DNA of 64,000 nt from Gordonia sp049847105. Lineage in GTDB: Bacteria > Actinomycetota > Actinomycetes > Mycobacteriales > Mycobacteriaceae. The stretch spans positions 744,001 to 808,000 of the forward strand of contig NZ_JBNCNS010000003.1 in assembly GCF_049847105.1 (NCBI RefSeq), written 5' to 3'. A model generated the notes under the pieces. It worked only from the letters and a program-made list of their open reading frames with translations. It did not search any database and had not been told where the DNA came from. Positions 1 through 6,803 of the stretch are shown in pieces (the stretch's first letter is position 1; every line of letters starts with the position of its first letter). The translations under genes were made by a program, and so were the position numbers.

Positions 1-237
1 GGTGAGGCGCTACCGGGCCTCGGCGCGAACGCCCGCCAGCTGTTGTCGATCTACATCAGCAAGGCCAGCGTCTTCTTCTCCGATCCCGACGCGGTCCGAT
101 GGTCGGTCCCGTTCAGTGGCGGCAAGCGTGACACCTCGGCGTCGTCACTGCTCGTCTACAACCCCGATGCGCTGCGCGAAGCGTGCCGCAGCGTCGGCCT
201 CAACCCGCAGGAACTGCGTATCTCCTCGCGAAAATGA
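1..237 (+). CDS. 3' end of an unidentified protein (5' end outside window)
   Basis: The frame is open from base 1 to a TGA at 235-237, giving 78 visible residues. It has the codon bias of its neighbours and ends in NPQELRISSRK. I recognise no domain, signal peptide or membrane segment. The 147 nt before the next start hold a dense set of TTAC/GTAA words, so the downstream lipase probably has its own promoter. No function is assigned. That it is coding is likely from the bias, but it rests on a fragment. Confidence 0.6.
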   Translation, partial: GEALPGLGANARQLLSIYISKASVFFSDPDAVRWSVPFSGGKRDTSASSLLVYNPDALREACRSVGLNPQELRISSRK

Positions 238-291
238 CCGCCTGGATCACATTCTGCGGAAAAAGTGTCACAGACCACTGGACAACTGAGA

Positions 292-340
292 GTGACTTAC
301 CTTACGGTAGCTTACGCGTCAGTAACCTACTCGGGGGTAA
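292..340. promoter_or_regulatory. cluster of TTAC/GTAA words upstream of the first lipase
   Basis: TTAC occurs at 297-300, 302-305 and 312-315, and GTAA at 322-325 and 337-340. Within this, TACC-TTAC-GGTA (298-309) is a perfect inverted repeat, and TTAC-N6-GTAA (312-325) is a second one. Such clustering in GC-rich intergenic DNA suggests an operator region. The regulator cannot be named from sequence. Confidence 0.45.
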
Positions 341-384
341 CCGACGGGAGACCGCGGTTGTTGCATGTCAGAGGGGATTTTTCA

Positions 385-1596
385 GTGGGTGATGTTGGGT
401 GGAAGGGCGTACGCACGCGGCTCGTGAAGCCCGCGATCGCGGCCATCTCAACCGTGGCGGCAATCGCCATCAGCAGTGCGGCTCCGGTTTCGGCACAGCC
501 CACGGTCGGTGCGGCAGAATCCACGGTAGGTACGGCGGATGCCGTCGGCGAGCCCACGCCGGCCGAGATCGCACAGGCACAACGGCTCACCGATGACATC
601 AACGCGAAGGCCGCACCCGGTTCGCCGCGGGCGGTCAACGCTCTGCGTCGGGAGGTCGCCACCCGTCCGCTCGGTCCCATCGTCGACACCCAGGGGGTTG
701 GCCCCGCGCAGCGCGGGTTCTGGCCGGCCTTCGCTTACTCGCAGTTTCACCCGAACGTCGCACCGCCCGGCGCCAACAACTGGAACTGCAAGCCGAGGGC
801 CGGGCAGCGTCCCATCGTCCTGGCGCACGGCACCTGGGAGAACGCCTACGACAACTGGGCCGCCTTCGCGCCGGTTCTCGAGAAGGCAGGCTACTGCGTG
901 TTCGCGCCGAACTACGGGCGCACGGATCTCCTCAACGGTGGCGGCCTCGGCGTGATCCTGCCGGGCACCAACGGTGAGGCGGCCATCGAGTACTCGGCCG
1001 CGCAATTCGGCGGCTACGTCGATCGGGTCCTGAAGGCGACGGGCGCGAAAAAGGTTGACGTCATCGGACATTCGCAAGGCGGTCTGATGGTTCGCCAGTG
1101 GATGAAGTTCGGCGGCGGCGCCGACTACGACCATCCCGAGCGTTCCAAGATCGGCAAGCTGATCACCTACGGAGCCACCCACAAGGGCACCACGCTGCTC
1201 GGTATCGGCGCGCTCGGCCGCGGGATCAACAATCTCGGCCCCGCGTTCAACGTTCTCGGCGTCACCGAGATCCTGGTCGGGCGCTCCGGGATTCAGCAGA
1301 CCGTCGACTCGCCCTTCATCAAGAACCTCAACCGGTCGAAGCTGGTGTTCCCCGGTGTGGATTACACGATCGTCGGCTCACGATACGACGAGGTGACGAC
1401 GCCGTTCGATCTCACCTTCATCCGTCGCCCGGGTGTGAACAACGTTGTGCTGCAGGATGGATGCGAACAGGACACGTCGGATCACCTGTCGATGTCCTAT
1501 TCGCCGCGGGCCATGTCGATCGCTCTGCACGCGCTCGACCCCGAACGGTTCGCGCGCTTGGCGTGTGGACCGAGTCCGTGGTTCTTCAGTTTCTAA
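385..1596 (+). CDS. secreted lipase, alpha/beta-hydrolase (lipase class 2-like)
   Basis: A predicted exported triacylglycerol lipase or esterase of about 403 aa. I chose GTG 385 because AGAGGGGA lies about 8 nt upstream and the protein then starts with a basic n-region (RTRLVKP), a hydrophobic Ala-rich core and an APVSAQ cleavage region. The hydrolase core shows the HGTWENAYDNW oxyanion region, the nucleophile elbow GHSQG (Ser230), an acid in RYDE (Asp335) and a His in SDHLS (His367). These match the Streptomyces/mycobacterial lipase class 2 fold. An Ala/Thr-rich linker precedes the catalytic domain. A paralogue of the same architecture lies at 2862-3815, separated only by dinB2. The natural substrate is unknown. 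Confidence 0.85.
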   Translation: MGDVGWKGVRTRLVKPAIAAISTVAAIAISSAAPVSAQPTVGAAESTVGTADAVGEPTPAEIAQAQRLTDDINAKAAPGSPRAVNALRREVATRPLGPIVDTQGVGPAQRGFWPAFAYSQFHPNVAPPGANNWNCKPRAGQRPIVLAHGTWENAYDNWAAFAPVLEKAGYCVFAPNYGRTDLLNGGGLGVILPGTNGEAAIEYSAAQFGGYVDRVLKATGAKKVDVIGHSQGGLMVRQWMKFGGGADYDHPERSKIGKLITYGATHKGTTLLGIGALGRGINNLGPAFNVLGVTEILVGRSGIQQTVDSPFIKNLNRSKLVFPGVDYTIVGSRYDEVTTPFDLTFIRRPGVNNVVLQDGCEQDTSDHLSMSYSPRAMSIALHALDPERFARLACGPSPWFFSF

Positions 1597-1639
1597 AGGC
1601 CTGTCGACGCAGGGGAGGGCGTCGTCGCGGGGTCGGGTC

Positions 1640-1684
1640 GGGTCGGTCTGTCGGTAGTACCACCACCGACGGCCGGTCCGACCC
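1640..1684 (+). terminator. nested inverted repeat after the first lipase
   Basis: GGGTCGG (1640-1646) pairs with CCGACCC (1678-1684), and GTCGGT (1650-1655) pairs with ACCGAC (1665-1670) inside it. There is no U-tract, as is usual for GC-rich actinobacteria. It lies between the lipase stop and the polymerase start, so a terminator is plausible. Confidence 0.5.
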
Positions 1685-1734
1685 GAAGATCACTGTGGGT
1701 CCGTCGGAGTTACCCGGCGTCGTACTCTGAGATC

Positions 1735-2865
1735 GTGGCTGACACCCCACTGCGGTACCGCTGGCTGCTCCACGTGGACCTCGATCAGTTCCAGGTCTCG
1801 GTCGAGCGGTTGCGAAGCCCAGAGCTCGTCGACGTCGCGGTGATAGTCGGCGGCAACGGCGATCCCACCGAGGCCCGCAAAGTGGTGACCTGCGCGTCGT
1901 ATGAGGCGCGCGATGCGGGCGTGCGAGCCGGGATGCCGCTACGAGCCGCGCATCGAAAGCTGCCCGACGCGGTCTATCTGCCGTTGGACATCCCGGCCTA
2001 TGACGTCGCCTCGGGCGAGGTGATGTCGGTCTTACGGAGTTTCGGACATCCCGTCGAGGTGTGGGGGTGGGATGAGGCCTATGTGGGCATCGAGCCGGTC
2101 CCGGCCGACGACACGGTTGGCACCGTTGGCACCGATACCGACGATGAGCGGATTCGCCGAATCGCCGACGAGATCCGGGCGGCGATCCTGGGAAGAAACG
2201 GACTCGCATCTTCGATCGGTATCAGCGACAACAAGCAACGCGCGAAGATGGCCACCGGCTTCGCCAAGAAGTCCGCCGACGACAAGGTGTTCCTCCTCGA
2301 CTCCCGGAACTGGCTGGAGTTGATGGGCGACGGACCATGTCGGGATCTGTGGAGTGTCGGCCCGAAGACCGCCGCAAAACTCGCCGCACAGGGTGTCGAC
2401 ACCGTCAACCAGTTGATCGCGACTTCTCGCGAGGGTCTGATCGAGACCTTCGGTCCCCATCAGGGCAACTGGCTGTACGTGCTGTGTCGCGGGGGCGGCG
2501 ATTCGACGATCACCGAGGAGCCATGGCCGGCCCGTTCGCACTCGAAGTCGCGGACGTTTCCCGTCGACCTGGTCGATCAGGAGGAGATGCGCAGAGCCGC
2601 AAAGGTATTGGCCCGGGACGTGCTCGACCAGGTGCTGGCCGAGGAGCGGGTGGTGTTCCGGGTCGCGGTGACACTGCGGACGTCGACGTTCTTCACCCGC
2701 ACCAAGTCTCGCAAGCTGGCCGGGCCGACCACCGTCTACGACCACATCGAGCCCATAGTGGTCTCCTTGCTGGACGACTTCGAACTGGATCGACCCGTCC
2801 GCCTCCTCGGCGTGCGGTTGGACCTGGTCACCGACGAAACGGATGAAGCGGAGGATGAATCATGA
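1735..2865 (+). CDS. dinB2: Y-family DNA polymerase IV, DinB2 type
   Basis: A translesion polymerase of 376 aa resembling mycobacterial DinB2 (Rv3056). The palm motif HVDLDQF carries the catalytic Asp15, and WGWDEAY supplies Asp113 and Glu114, the second metal-binding pair. VVTCASYEARDAGVRAGMP is the finger-region signature. A helix-hairpin-helix region (SVGPKTAAKLAAQG) and a little-finger domain follow. The steric-gate position, Phe13 in E. coli DinB and Leu in M. smegmatis DinB2, is Gln20 here. There is no recognisable beta-clamp motif at the C-terminus. The start is GTG 1735. The stop overlaps the ATG of the next lipase (ATGA), so the two are probably cotranslated. Confidence 0.88.
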   Translation: MADTPLRYRWLLHVDLDQFQVSVERLRSPELVDVAVIVGGNGDPTEARKVVTCASYEARDAGVRAGMPLRAAHRKLPDAVYLPLDIPAYDVASGEVMSVLRSFGHPVEVWGWDEAYVGIEPVPADDTVGTVGTDTDDERIRRIADEIRAAILGRNGLASSIGISDNKQRAKMATGFAKKSADDKVFLLDSRNWLELMGDGPCRDLWSVGPKTAAKLAAQGVDTVNQLIATSREGLIETFGPHQGNWLYVLCRGGGDSTITEEPWPARSHSKSRTFPVDLVDQEEMRRAAKVLARDVLDQVLAEERVVFRVAVTLRTSTFFTRTKSRKLAGPTTVYDHIEPIVVSLLDDFELDRPVRLLGVRLDLVTDETDEAEDES

Positions 2866-3815
2866 AGTGGCGATGGGTGTGGACGGTCGCCGGGCTGCTG
2901 TCGATCGTCGGACTCGCGGCGCCCGGGCAGGCAGCAGCGCGTCCCGGACCGTTACCGGTGACCTATGACTTCCTCGCGGGGATCACCGCGGAACTCGGCA
3001 ACCCGGGTGGGTCGTTACCGGGTACGAACAACTTTCGGTGTCGTCCGTCGCGCGCGCATCCGCGCCCGGTGATCCTGGTGCACGGCAGCGGTGGTGGCCG
3101 ACAGACGAACTGGGCGACGCTCGCCCCGGTACTGGCCAACGCCGGCTACTGTGTGTACGCGCCGACCTACGGGGCGCTGTCCACAGTGTGGCCAGGCTCG
3201 GCACTCGGTGGTCTCGGGGTGAAGCAGGACGGTGCCTGGCAGATCAAGACATTCGCCGTTCGTGTTCTGGCCGCCACCGGCGCCGAGCAGGTCGACATCG
3301 TCGGCCATTCACTGGGCACCGAGATCCCGACCTACTGGATGAAATACCTGGGTGGCCGTGGCAAGGTGGCGAACTATGTCTCGCTGGCCCCGTACTGGCG
3401 GCAAGGGCCCGACGAGGACGATCAGCGCAGTGACATGGTGGCCGCGGTGCAGCGGGGGCTCGGGATCGCGCCCCTCACACCGTCATCCTGCGCGGGATGC
3501 ATTGCACCACCGGTCGACACCGATTTCAATCGCGCAGTCCGTTCGCCGACTCCCTACCTCCGCGGTGTGCGATACACCAACATCACGACTCGCGACGACG
3601 AGATCGTGACGCCCTACAGCAACGGCCTCCTCGCCGGCCCGCCCGGGACGCAAGTCACAAATATCGTTGTGCAGCAAGGCTGTCCGGAGGATCACTCCGA
3701 TCACCTCTCGATCGTCGCGAATCGGCGTACGGCGGGATTCGTCCTGAACGCACTCGATCCGGGCAGGCGTGCGCCGATCCCATGTCTCTACGTCCCGCCC
3801 TTCACCGGTGCGTGA
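2862..3815 (+). CDS. secreted lipase, alpha/beta-hydrolase (second copy)
   Basis: An exported hydrolase of 317 aa. Residues 1-26 form a signal peptide (MKWRWVW, a hydrophobic core, then GQAAARP). The oxyanion region is HGSGGGRQTNW and the nucleophile elbow is GHSLG (Ser150). RDDEIVTPY and EDHSDHLS supply the likely Asp and His. It shares the layout of the 385-1596 lipase, including the NNFRCRP/NNWNCKP region and the AGYCVxAPxYG strand, but lacks the long N-terminal linker, so the two are paralogues. Its start overlaps the dinB2 stop, an unexpected operon partner for a repair polymerase. Confidence 0.85.
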   Translation: MKWRWVWTVAGLLSIVGLAAPGQAAARPGPLPVTYDFLAGITAELGNPGGSLPGTNNFRCRPSRAHPRPVILVHGSGGGRQTNWATLAPVLANAGYCVYAPTYGALSTVWPGSALGGLGVKQDGAWQIKTFAVRVLAATGAEQVDIVGHSLGTEIPTYWMKYLGGRGKVANYVSLAPYWRQGPDEDDQRSDMVAAVQRGLGIAPLTPSSCAGCIAPPVDTDFNRAVRSPTPYLRGVRYTNITTRDDEIVTPYSNGLLAGPPGTQVTNIVVQQGCPEDHSDHLSIVANRRTAGFVLNALDPGRRAPIPCLYVPPFTGA

Positions 3816-3829
3816 CCCCGCTGGGTCAC
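3812..3829. terminator. hairpin between convergent lipase and arsR genes
   Basis: GTGACCC-CGCT-GGGTCAC is a perfect 7-bp stem with a 4-nt loop. It overlaps the lipase stop and abuts the stop of the minus-strand regulator, as expected of a bidirectional terminator. Confidence 0.65.
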
Positions 3830-4213
3830 TCACGACCTGGTCAGGGGCGGCAAGGATGCGATGGCTTCGAGCTGGTCGCGGCGGGCGCCCAGCGTGGCGG
3901 CGAGGAAGGTCCGGGCGATCACCAGGAGTTCGGCGATCTCCGGATGGGCGAGCTCGTAGAACACCGCATTGCCCACCCGTTCGGTCGCCACCACGTGATG
4001 TCGCTTCAGCACGGCAAGGTGCTGCGATAACCGGGTCGGCTCTATCTCGGTGATCGTGAGCAACTCGCTCACCGCCGTCGGGTCCCCGTTTGCGCTCAGT
4101 ACCTCGAGAACCCGGATGCGTGCGGGGTGGGCGAGTGCTTTGAACAGGTTTGCCTTGATCTCGTACAGCGGCCGCTCGGGACCGTCCGAGTTGATCGAGG
4201 TCCTGTTCGGCAC
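3830..4213 (-). CDS. ArsR-family winged-helix repressor
   Basis: A 127-aa regulator. LFKALAHPARIRVLEVL is the ArsR/SmtB family opening, followed by a winged helix (SELLTITEIEPTRLSQHLAVLKRHHVV) whose recognition helix is TRLSQHLAVLKR. I chose GTG 4213 because AAGGAG lies 7 nt upstream. A longer frame to 4351 would run across the operator. I see no ELCVCD-type metal-binding motif, so the ligand is unclear. The palindrome 4289-4310 upstream is the likely autoregulatory site. The divergent or controlled target is not obvious, since the next gene runs in the same direction. Confidence 0.82.
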   Translation of the reverse strand: MPNRTSINSDGPERPLYEIKANLFKALAHPARIRVLEVLSANGDPTAVSELLTITEIEPTRLSQHLAVLKRHHVVATERVGNAVFYELAHPEIAELLVIARTFLAATLGARRDQLEAIASLPPLTRS

Positions 4214-4288
4214 GTGGAGATCTCCTTGCGAGCGACGATCCGGGTGCGGCGGATCGTGAGCGGCTGCTCGATGGATTGACGGATACAC

Positions 4289-4310
4289 GGATTGCGTAAT
4301 TCTGCAATCC
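4289..4310. promoter_or_regulatory. palindromic operator upstream of arsR-type gene
   Basis: GGATTGC-N8-GCAATCC is a perfect 7-bp inverted repeat with an AT-rich centre (GTAATTCT), about 76 nt upstream of the regulator start. Size and AT-rich core fit ArsR/SmtB operators. Autoregulation is an inference. Confidence 0.6.
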
Positions 4311-4375
4311 GGGCCGTACATTACCGCATCGGGATGCTCGGTGGACGTCACGACGCGGAGATCGTCGACGGTCGC

Positions 4376-4870
4376 TCAGTCGTCGGCCGCTCGGGGGATG
4401 CGCACGCCGATCAGATGAGCGTCCGGGTCGACGTCGACACCGATCCGGTCCCAGGGCAGTCCGATCGACACCACGGCATAGGCCGAGGTCGGGAACCGCT
4501 CGATGTATCCGTCGGAATCGAGGGTGAGGGCCGTGGTGGGCATGCCGGGCGAATGCCCGACGACCAGGACCGTCGCGGCGTCGGCGGGTGCGTGGACCCT
4601 CAGCGTCTCGAGGATCTCGTGCGGCGCGGCACCGTAGACGTCGTCGACGTAGGTGGTGGGCGCGGAGATGCCCGTGCGGTCCAGGGTCTCGCGCGTCCGG
4701 GTGGCGGTCGAGCACACCACCGCGTCGATGGCCAGCCCCTCGTCGGCCATCCATCGTCCGGCGAGTGCGGCCTCCCGTCGACCGCGGTCGGCCAGGGGTC
4801 GCTCGTGGTCTCCGACGCCCGACGGGTAGCCGGACTTCCCGTGCCGCATCAACACCAGCGTGCGCGTCAT
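4376..4870 (-). CDS. SixA-like phosphohistidine phosphatase (histidine phosphatase superfamily)
   Basis: A 164-aa protein. LVLMRHGKS (His10) is the phospho-accepting RHG motif, CSTATRTRETL the second arginine loop, and VVGHSPGM the second catalytic His. Length and motif spacing fit the SixA/Rv1276c-type small phosphatases, which act on phosphohistidine or small phosphoesters. The ATG at 4870 overlaps the stop of the upstream small gene (ATGA), so the pair is translationally coupled. The substrate cannot be deduced. Confidence 0.8.
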   Translation of the reverse strand: MTRTLVLMRHGKSGYPSGVGDHERPLADRGRREAALAGRWMADEGLAIDAVVCSTATRTRETLDRTGISAPTTYVDDVYGAAPHEILETLRVHAPADAATVLVVGHSPGMPTTALTLDSDGYIERFPTSAYAVVSIGLPWDRIGVDVDPDAHLIGVRIPRAADD

Positions 4871-5169
4871 GCCGCACCCTCCGAACGCCGGGGCGGCCGA
4901 TTCGTCGCGGCCCGCGAACCCGCAAGAGACCGACTGAGAGAACGCAGCACCGTGGTCGTCGCACGCCACGCGGCCGCTTCCTGTCGGCAAAAGGTGGCGT
5001 GCTCGTGGTCGCCGGTTGCGAAGTGCTCGTCGGCGAGTTCGTCGTATTCGATGCATTCGTCGATCGCGATGTCGATCAGGCTCATGACCGCGTCCGGCGA
5101 CGAACACGCGCGGCTGATGGCGTCGGCGTCCAATGTGGCGAGACGTTCGAGTTCGGCCTGGTACCGCAT
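4867..5169 (-). CDS. small conserved helical protein upstream of sixA-like gene
   Basis: A 100-aa soluble protein, mostly acidic and helical (MRYQAELERLATLDADAIS), with a basic tail (RPPRRSEGAA). I know no named domain for it. It is coding judging by codon bias and by the 4-nt ATGA overlap with the phosphatase gene, which makes a joint role likely. The 105 nt between its start and the divergent permease gene at 5275 hold both promoters. Confidence 0.6.
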   Translation of the reverse strand: MRYQAELERLATLDADAISRACSSPDAVMSLIDIAIDECIEYDELADEHFATGDHEHATFCRQEAAAWRATTTVLRSLSRSLAGSRAATNRPPRRSEGAA

Positions 5170-5274
5170 GTACCCAACCTACGATGCCGAGCCGACATCC
5201 TGGTGGACACACACCGTGATCGGTGTCGATCCGGACAGGTTGAACCACGCTCGCCAACCGATAGCCTGGACAGG

Positions 5275-6141
5275 GTGCACTCCTGGGTTCCCGCGCTGCT
5301 GTCGATCCTCGCAGCAGTACTGATCGCCGGCGGTACGGTGATGCGTCAACGCGCATCCCATGCCAGCGGCGCCATCAGGCGGGGCTGGTGGATCGGTGCG
5401 ACTGTGGCCCTGTGCGGATTCGCGGCGCAGGTCGCGGCCCTGGGGTTGGGGTCGATCCTGCTCGTGCAACCGCTCGTGGTGCTCGCGATCCTCTTCGCCC
5501 TGCCGATGGAAGGTTGGGCCGATCAGCGGTGGCCGCTGAAGCCCGAGTGGACATGGGGTGCGGTGCTGGTGGTCTGCGTGACGGTCTTCCTCGCCATCTC
5601 ACGACCCGAACCATCGCTACGCCGGCCGGGGGGACTGTTGATGGTCGTGACGATCGGTGCGGTGATCGTCGTCCTGATCGGGTGCGTGCTGGCCGCCGAA
5701 CGGTCCAACCAGCACTACAAGGCGCTTTTGTACGGCGTCACCGCGGGTGCCCTGTTCGGTATGTCGGCGTTGCTGGTCAAGACGATCGCGTACCAGTTCA
5801 TCCACGATTTCGCGGGCGCATTCCGCCAGCCGGAGTTCTACCTGTTCCTGGTGGTGGCGGCGGGCGGTGTCGTCGCCCAGCAGCGGGCGTTCGGCGCCGG
5901 TGAGTTGCAGACGTCGTTCCCGGCGCTGACCGTGATCGAACTCGCCGTCTCGATGGGACTCGGCGTCGTGCTGCTCGGTGAGAACCTCAATGTCTCGGTG
6001 CCGACCGCCCTGTTCCTCGGCGTCGTGCTTGCCTTGATGGTCCGCGCCGTCCTCGAACTCGCCAAACTTGCCGCGGTCCGTGCCGAGGAGGTCAATTGCC
6101 GAGCGCGGAGGGCGGTGCCCGACGAGGCCGTCGTCCCGTGA
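5275..6141 (+). CDS. DMT-superfamily membrane permease (EamA/NIPA-like)
   Basis: A 288-aa polytopic membrane protein with 8-9 hydrophobic segments, beginning HSWVPALLSILAAVLIAGG. It resembles the actinobacterial DMT-family transporters distantly related to NIPA magnesium transporters. I chose GTG 5275 because the TAGCCT hexamer at 5264-5269 sits about 5 nt upstream with no Shine-Dalgarno, typical of a leaderless actinobacterial mRNA. Two half-repeats are visible around a central hydrophilic stretch (AAERSNQHYKALLYG). The substrate is unknown. It converges on the flavodoxin gene. Confidence 0.72.
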   Translation: MHSWVPALLSILAAVLIAGGTVMRQRASHASGAIRRGWWIGATVALCGFAAQVAALGLGSILLVQPLVVLAILFALPMEGWADQRWPLKPEWTWGAVLVVCVTVFLAISRPEPSLRRPGGLLMVVTIGAVIVVLIGCVLAAERSNQHYKALLYGVTAGALFGMSALLVKTIAYQFIHDFAGAFRQPEFYLFLVVAAGGVVAQQRAFGAGELQTSFPALTVIELAVSMGLGVVLLGENLNVSVPTALFLGVVLALMVRAVLELAKLAAVRAEEVNCRARRAVPDEAVVP

Positions 6142-6147
6142 CGACGG
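6128..6147. terminator. hairpin between convergent permease and flavodoxin genes
   Basis: CCGTCGTC-CCGT-GACGACGG is a perfect 8-bp stem with a 4-nt loop overlapping the permease stop. It is probably a bidirectional terminator. Confidence 0.65.
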
Positions 6148-6150
6148 ACG

Positions 6151-6612
6151 TCAGCCGGCGTTGACGGGTTCGATGACCGCGGTGATGCGCTCAGCCCACT
6201 CGGCGGCCAGGGTGGCCGGTTTGACCGCCGACGAGTTGTCGTGGCGCGCGTGCTCGCCGACCTGCACGGCTCCACGCGTGGCCAGCTTCTCGGCCATGAT
6301 CTCGCTGCCGTGGTTGAAGGTCTCGCCGTACACACTGTCGCCGAGCCCGAACACCGCGAAACGCACGCCGGTCAGGTCTGGCTCCACGTCGTCGAGCTCC
6401 TCGGCGAACGGCTCGGCACCGCTGGGCAGCTCACCCTCGCCGAAGGTCGAGCACACGACGACCAGGAAGTCGGCGGGATCGAGGTCTTCCACCGAGTACT
6501 CGCTCATGTCATAGATCGACGGGTCGTGATTCACCGCGAGGACATCGGAGATGGTGTCCGCGACCAACTCGCAGTTGCCCGTTTCCGTGCCGTACAAGAT
6601 GACGACCGACAT
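6151..6612 (-). CDS. flavodoxin-like FMN protein
   Basis: A 153-aa short-chain flavodoxin. ILYGTETGN is the FMN phosphate-binding loop, CSTFGEGELPSGAEPF the second FMN loop and FGLGDSVYGETFNHG the third. It carries one electron, normally between a reductase and a client enzyme. The start ATG 6612 has AAAGGGG 7 nt upstream. The IdeR-like box at 6660-6678 suggests induction when iron is scarce, when flavodoxins commonly replace Fe-S ferredoxins. It is closer to the MioC/CPR-type flavodoxin domain than to long-chain flavodoxins. Its partner is not identified. Confidence 0.85.
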   Translation of the reverse strand: MSVVILYGTETGNCELVADTISDVLAVNHDPSIYDMSEYSVEDLDPADFLVVVCSTFGEGELPSGAEPFAEELDDVEPDLTGVRFAVFGLGDSVYGETFNHGSEIMAEKLATRGAVQVGEHARHDNSSAVKPATLAAEWAERITAVIEPVNAG

Positions 6613-6659
6613 GACAGAACCCCTTTCGACCTCACCGCCGGAGGTCACGACCACACGGT

Positions 6660-6678
6660 TCAGGGAAGGCTACCCTAA
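6660..6678 (-). promoter_or_regulatory. IdeR/DtxR-type iron box upstream of the flavodoxin gene
   Basis: Read on the minus strand, TTAGGGTAGCCTTCCCTGA matches 14 of 19 positions of the IdeR/DtxR consensus (TTAGGTTAGGCTAACCTAA). It lies 48 nt upstream of the flavodoxin start, where repressor binding would block the promoter. The consensus is established for actinobacteria. Function here is inferred. Confidence 0.65.
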
Positions 6679-6714
6679 CTCACCGCTCGCGGGTAATTCG
6701 CAGGTGGGAGGGGG

Positions 6715-6742
6715 TTGCAGATTTACTTGGATGTCCTACTAT
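6715..6742 (+). promoter_or_regulatory. sigma-A-like promoter of the mmsA operon
   Basis: TTGCAG (6715-6720) and TACTAT (6737-6742) are separated by 16 bp and end about 60 nt upstream of the mmsA start. Both hexamers stand out as AT-rich in this region. Confidence 0.5.
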
Positions 6743-6750
6743 TGAGAGAT

Positions 6751-6773
6751 GCAAGCCACATCGGCCTGCTTGC
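6751..6773. promoter_or_regulatory. inverted repeat between promoter and mmsA start
   Basis: GCAAGC (6751-6756) and GCTTGC (6768-6773) are perfect 6-bp arms with an 11-nt spacer, just downstream of the predicted -10. This is a likely repressor site for the valine operon. The regulator is unknown. Confidence 0.4.
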
Positions 6774-6803
6774 CATCCGACTGTGAATCAAGGTGATCTA
6801 CAC

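Noticed and set aside
4588..6141. A 517-codon plus-strand frame extending upstream of the DMT permease
   Set aside because: The upstream 229 codons are antisense to the sixA-like gene and its partner, Arg-rich and without domain. A leaderless start at 5275 fits the membrane protein.
6751..6773. KstR2 operator upstream of mmsA
   Set aside because: The GCAAGC/GCTTGC arms share CAAG/CTTG words with KstR2 sites, but the spacer is 11 nt where the KstR2 motif has its half-sites almost adjacent.
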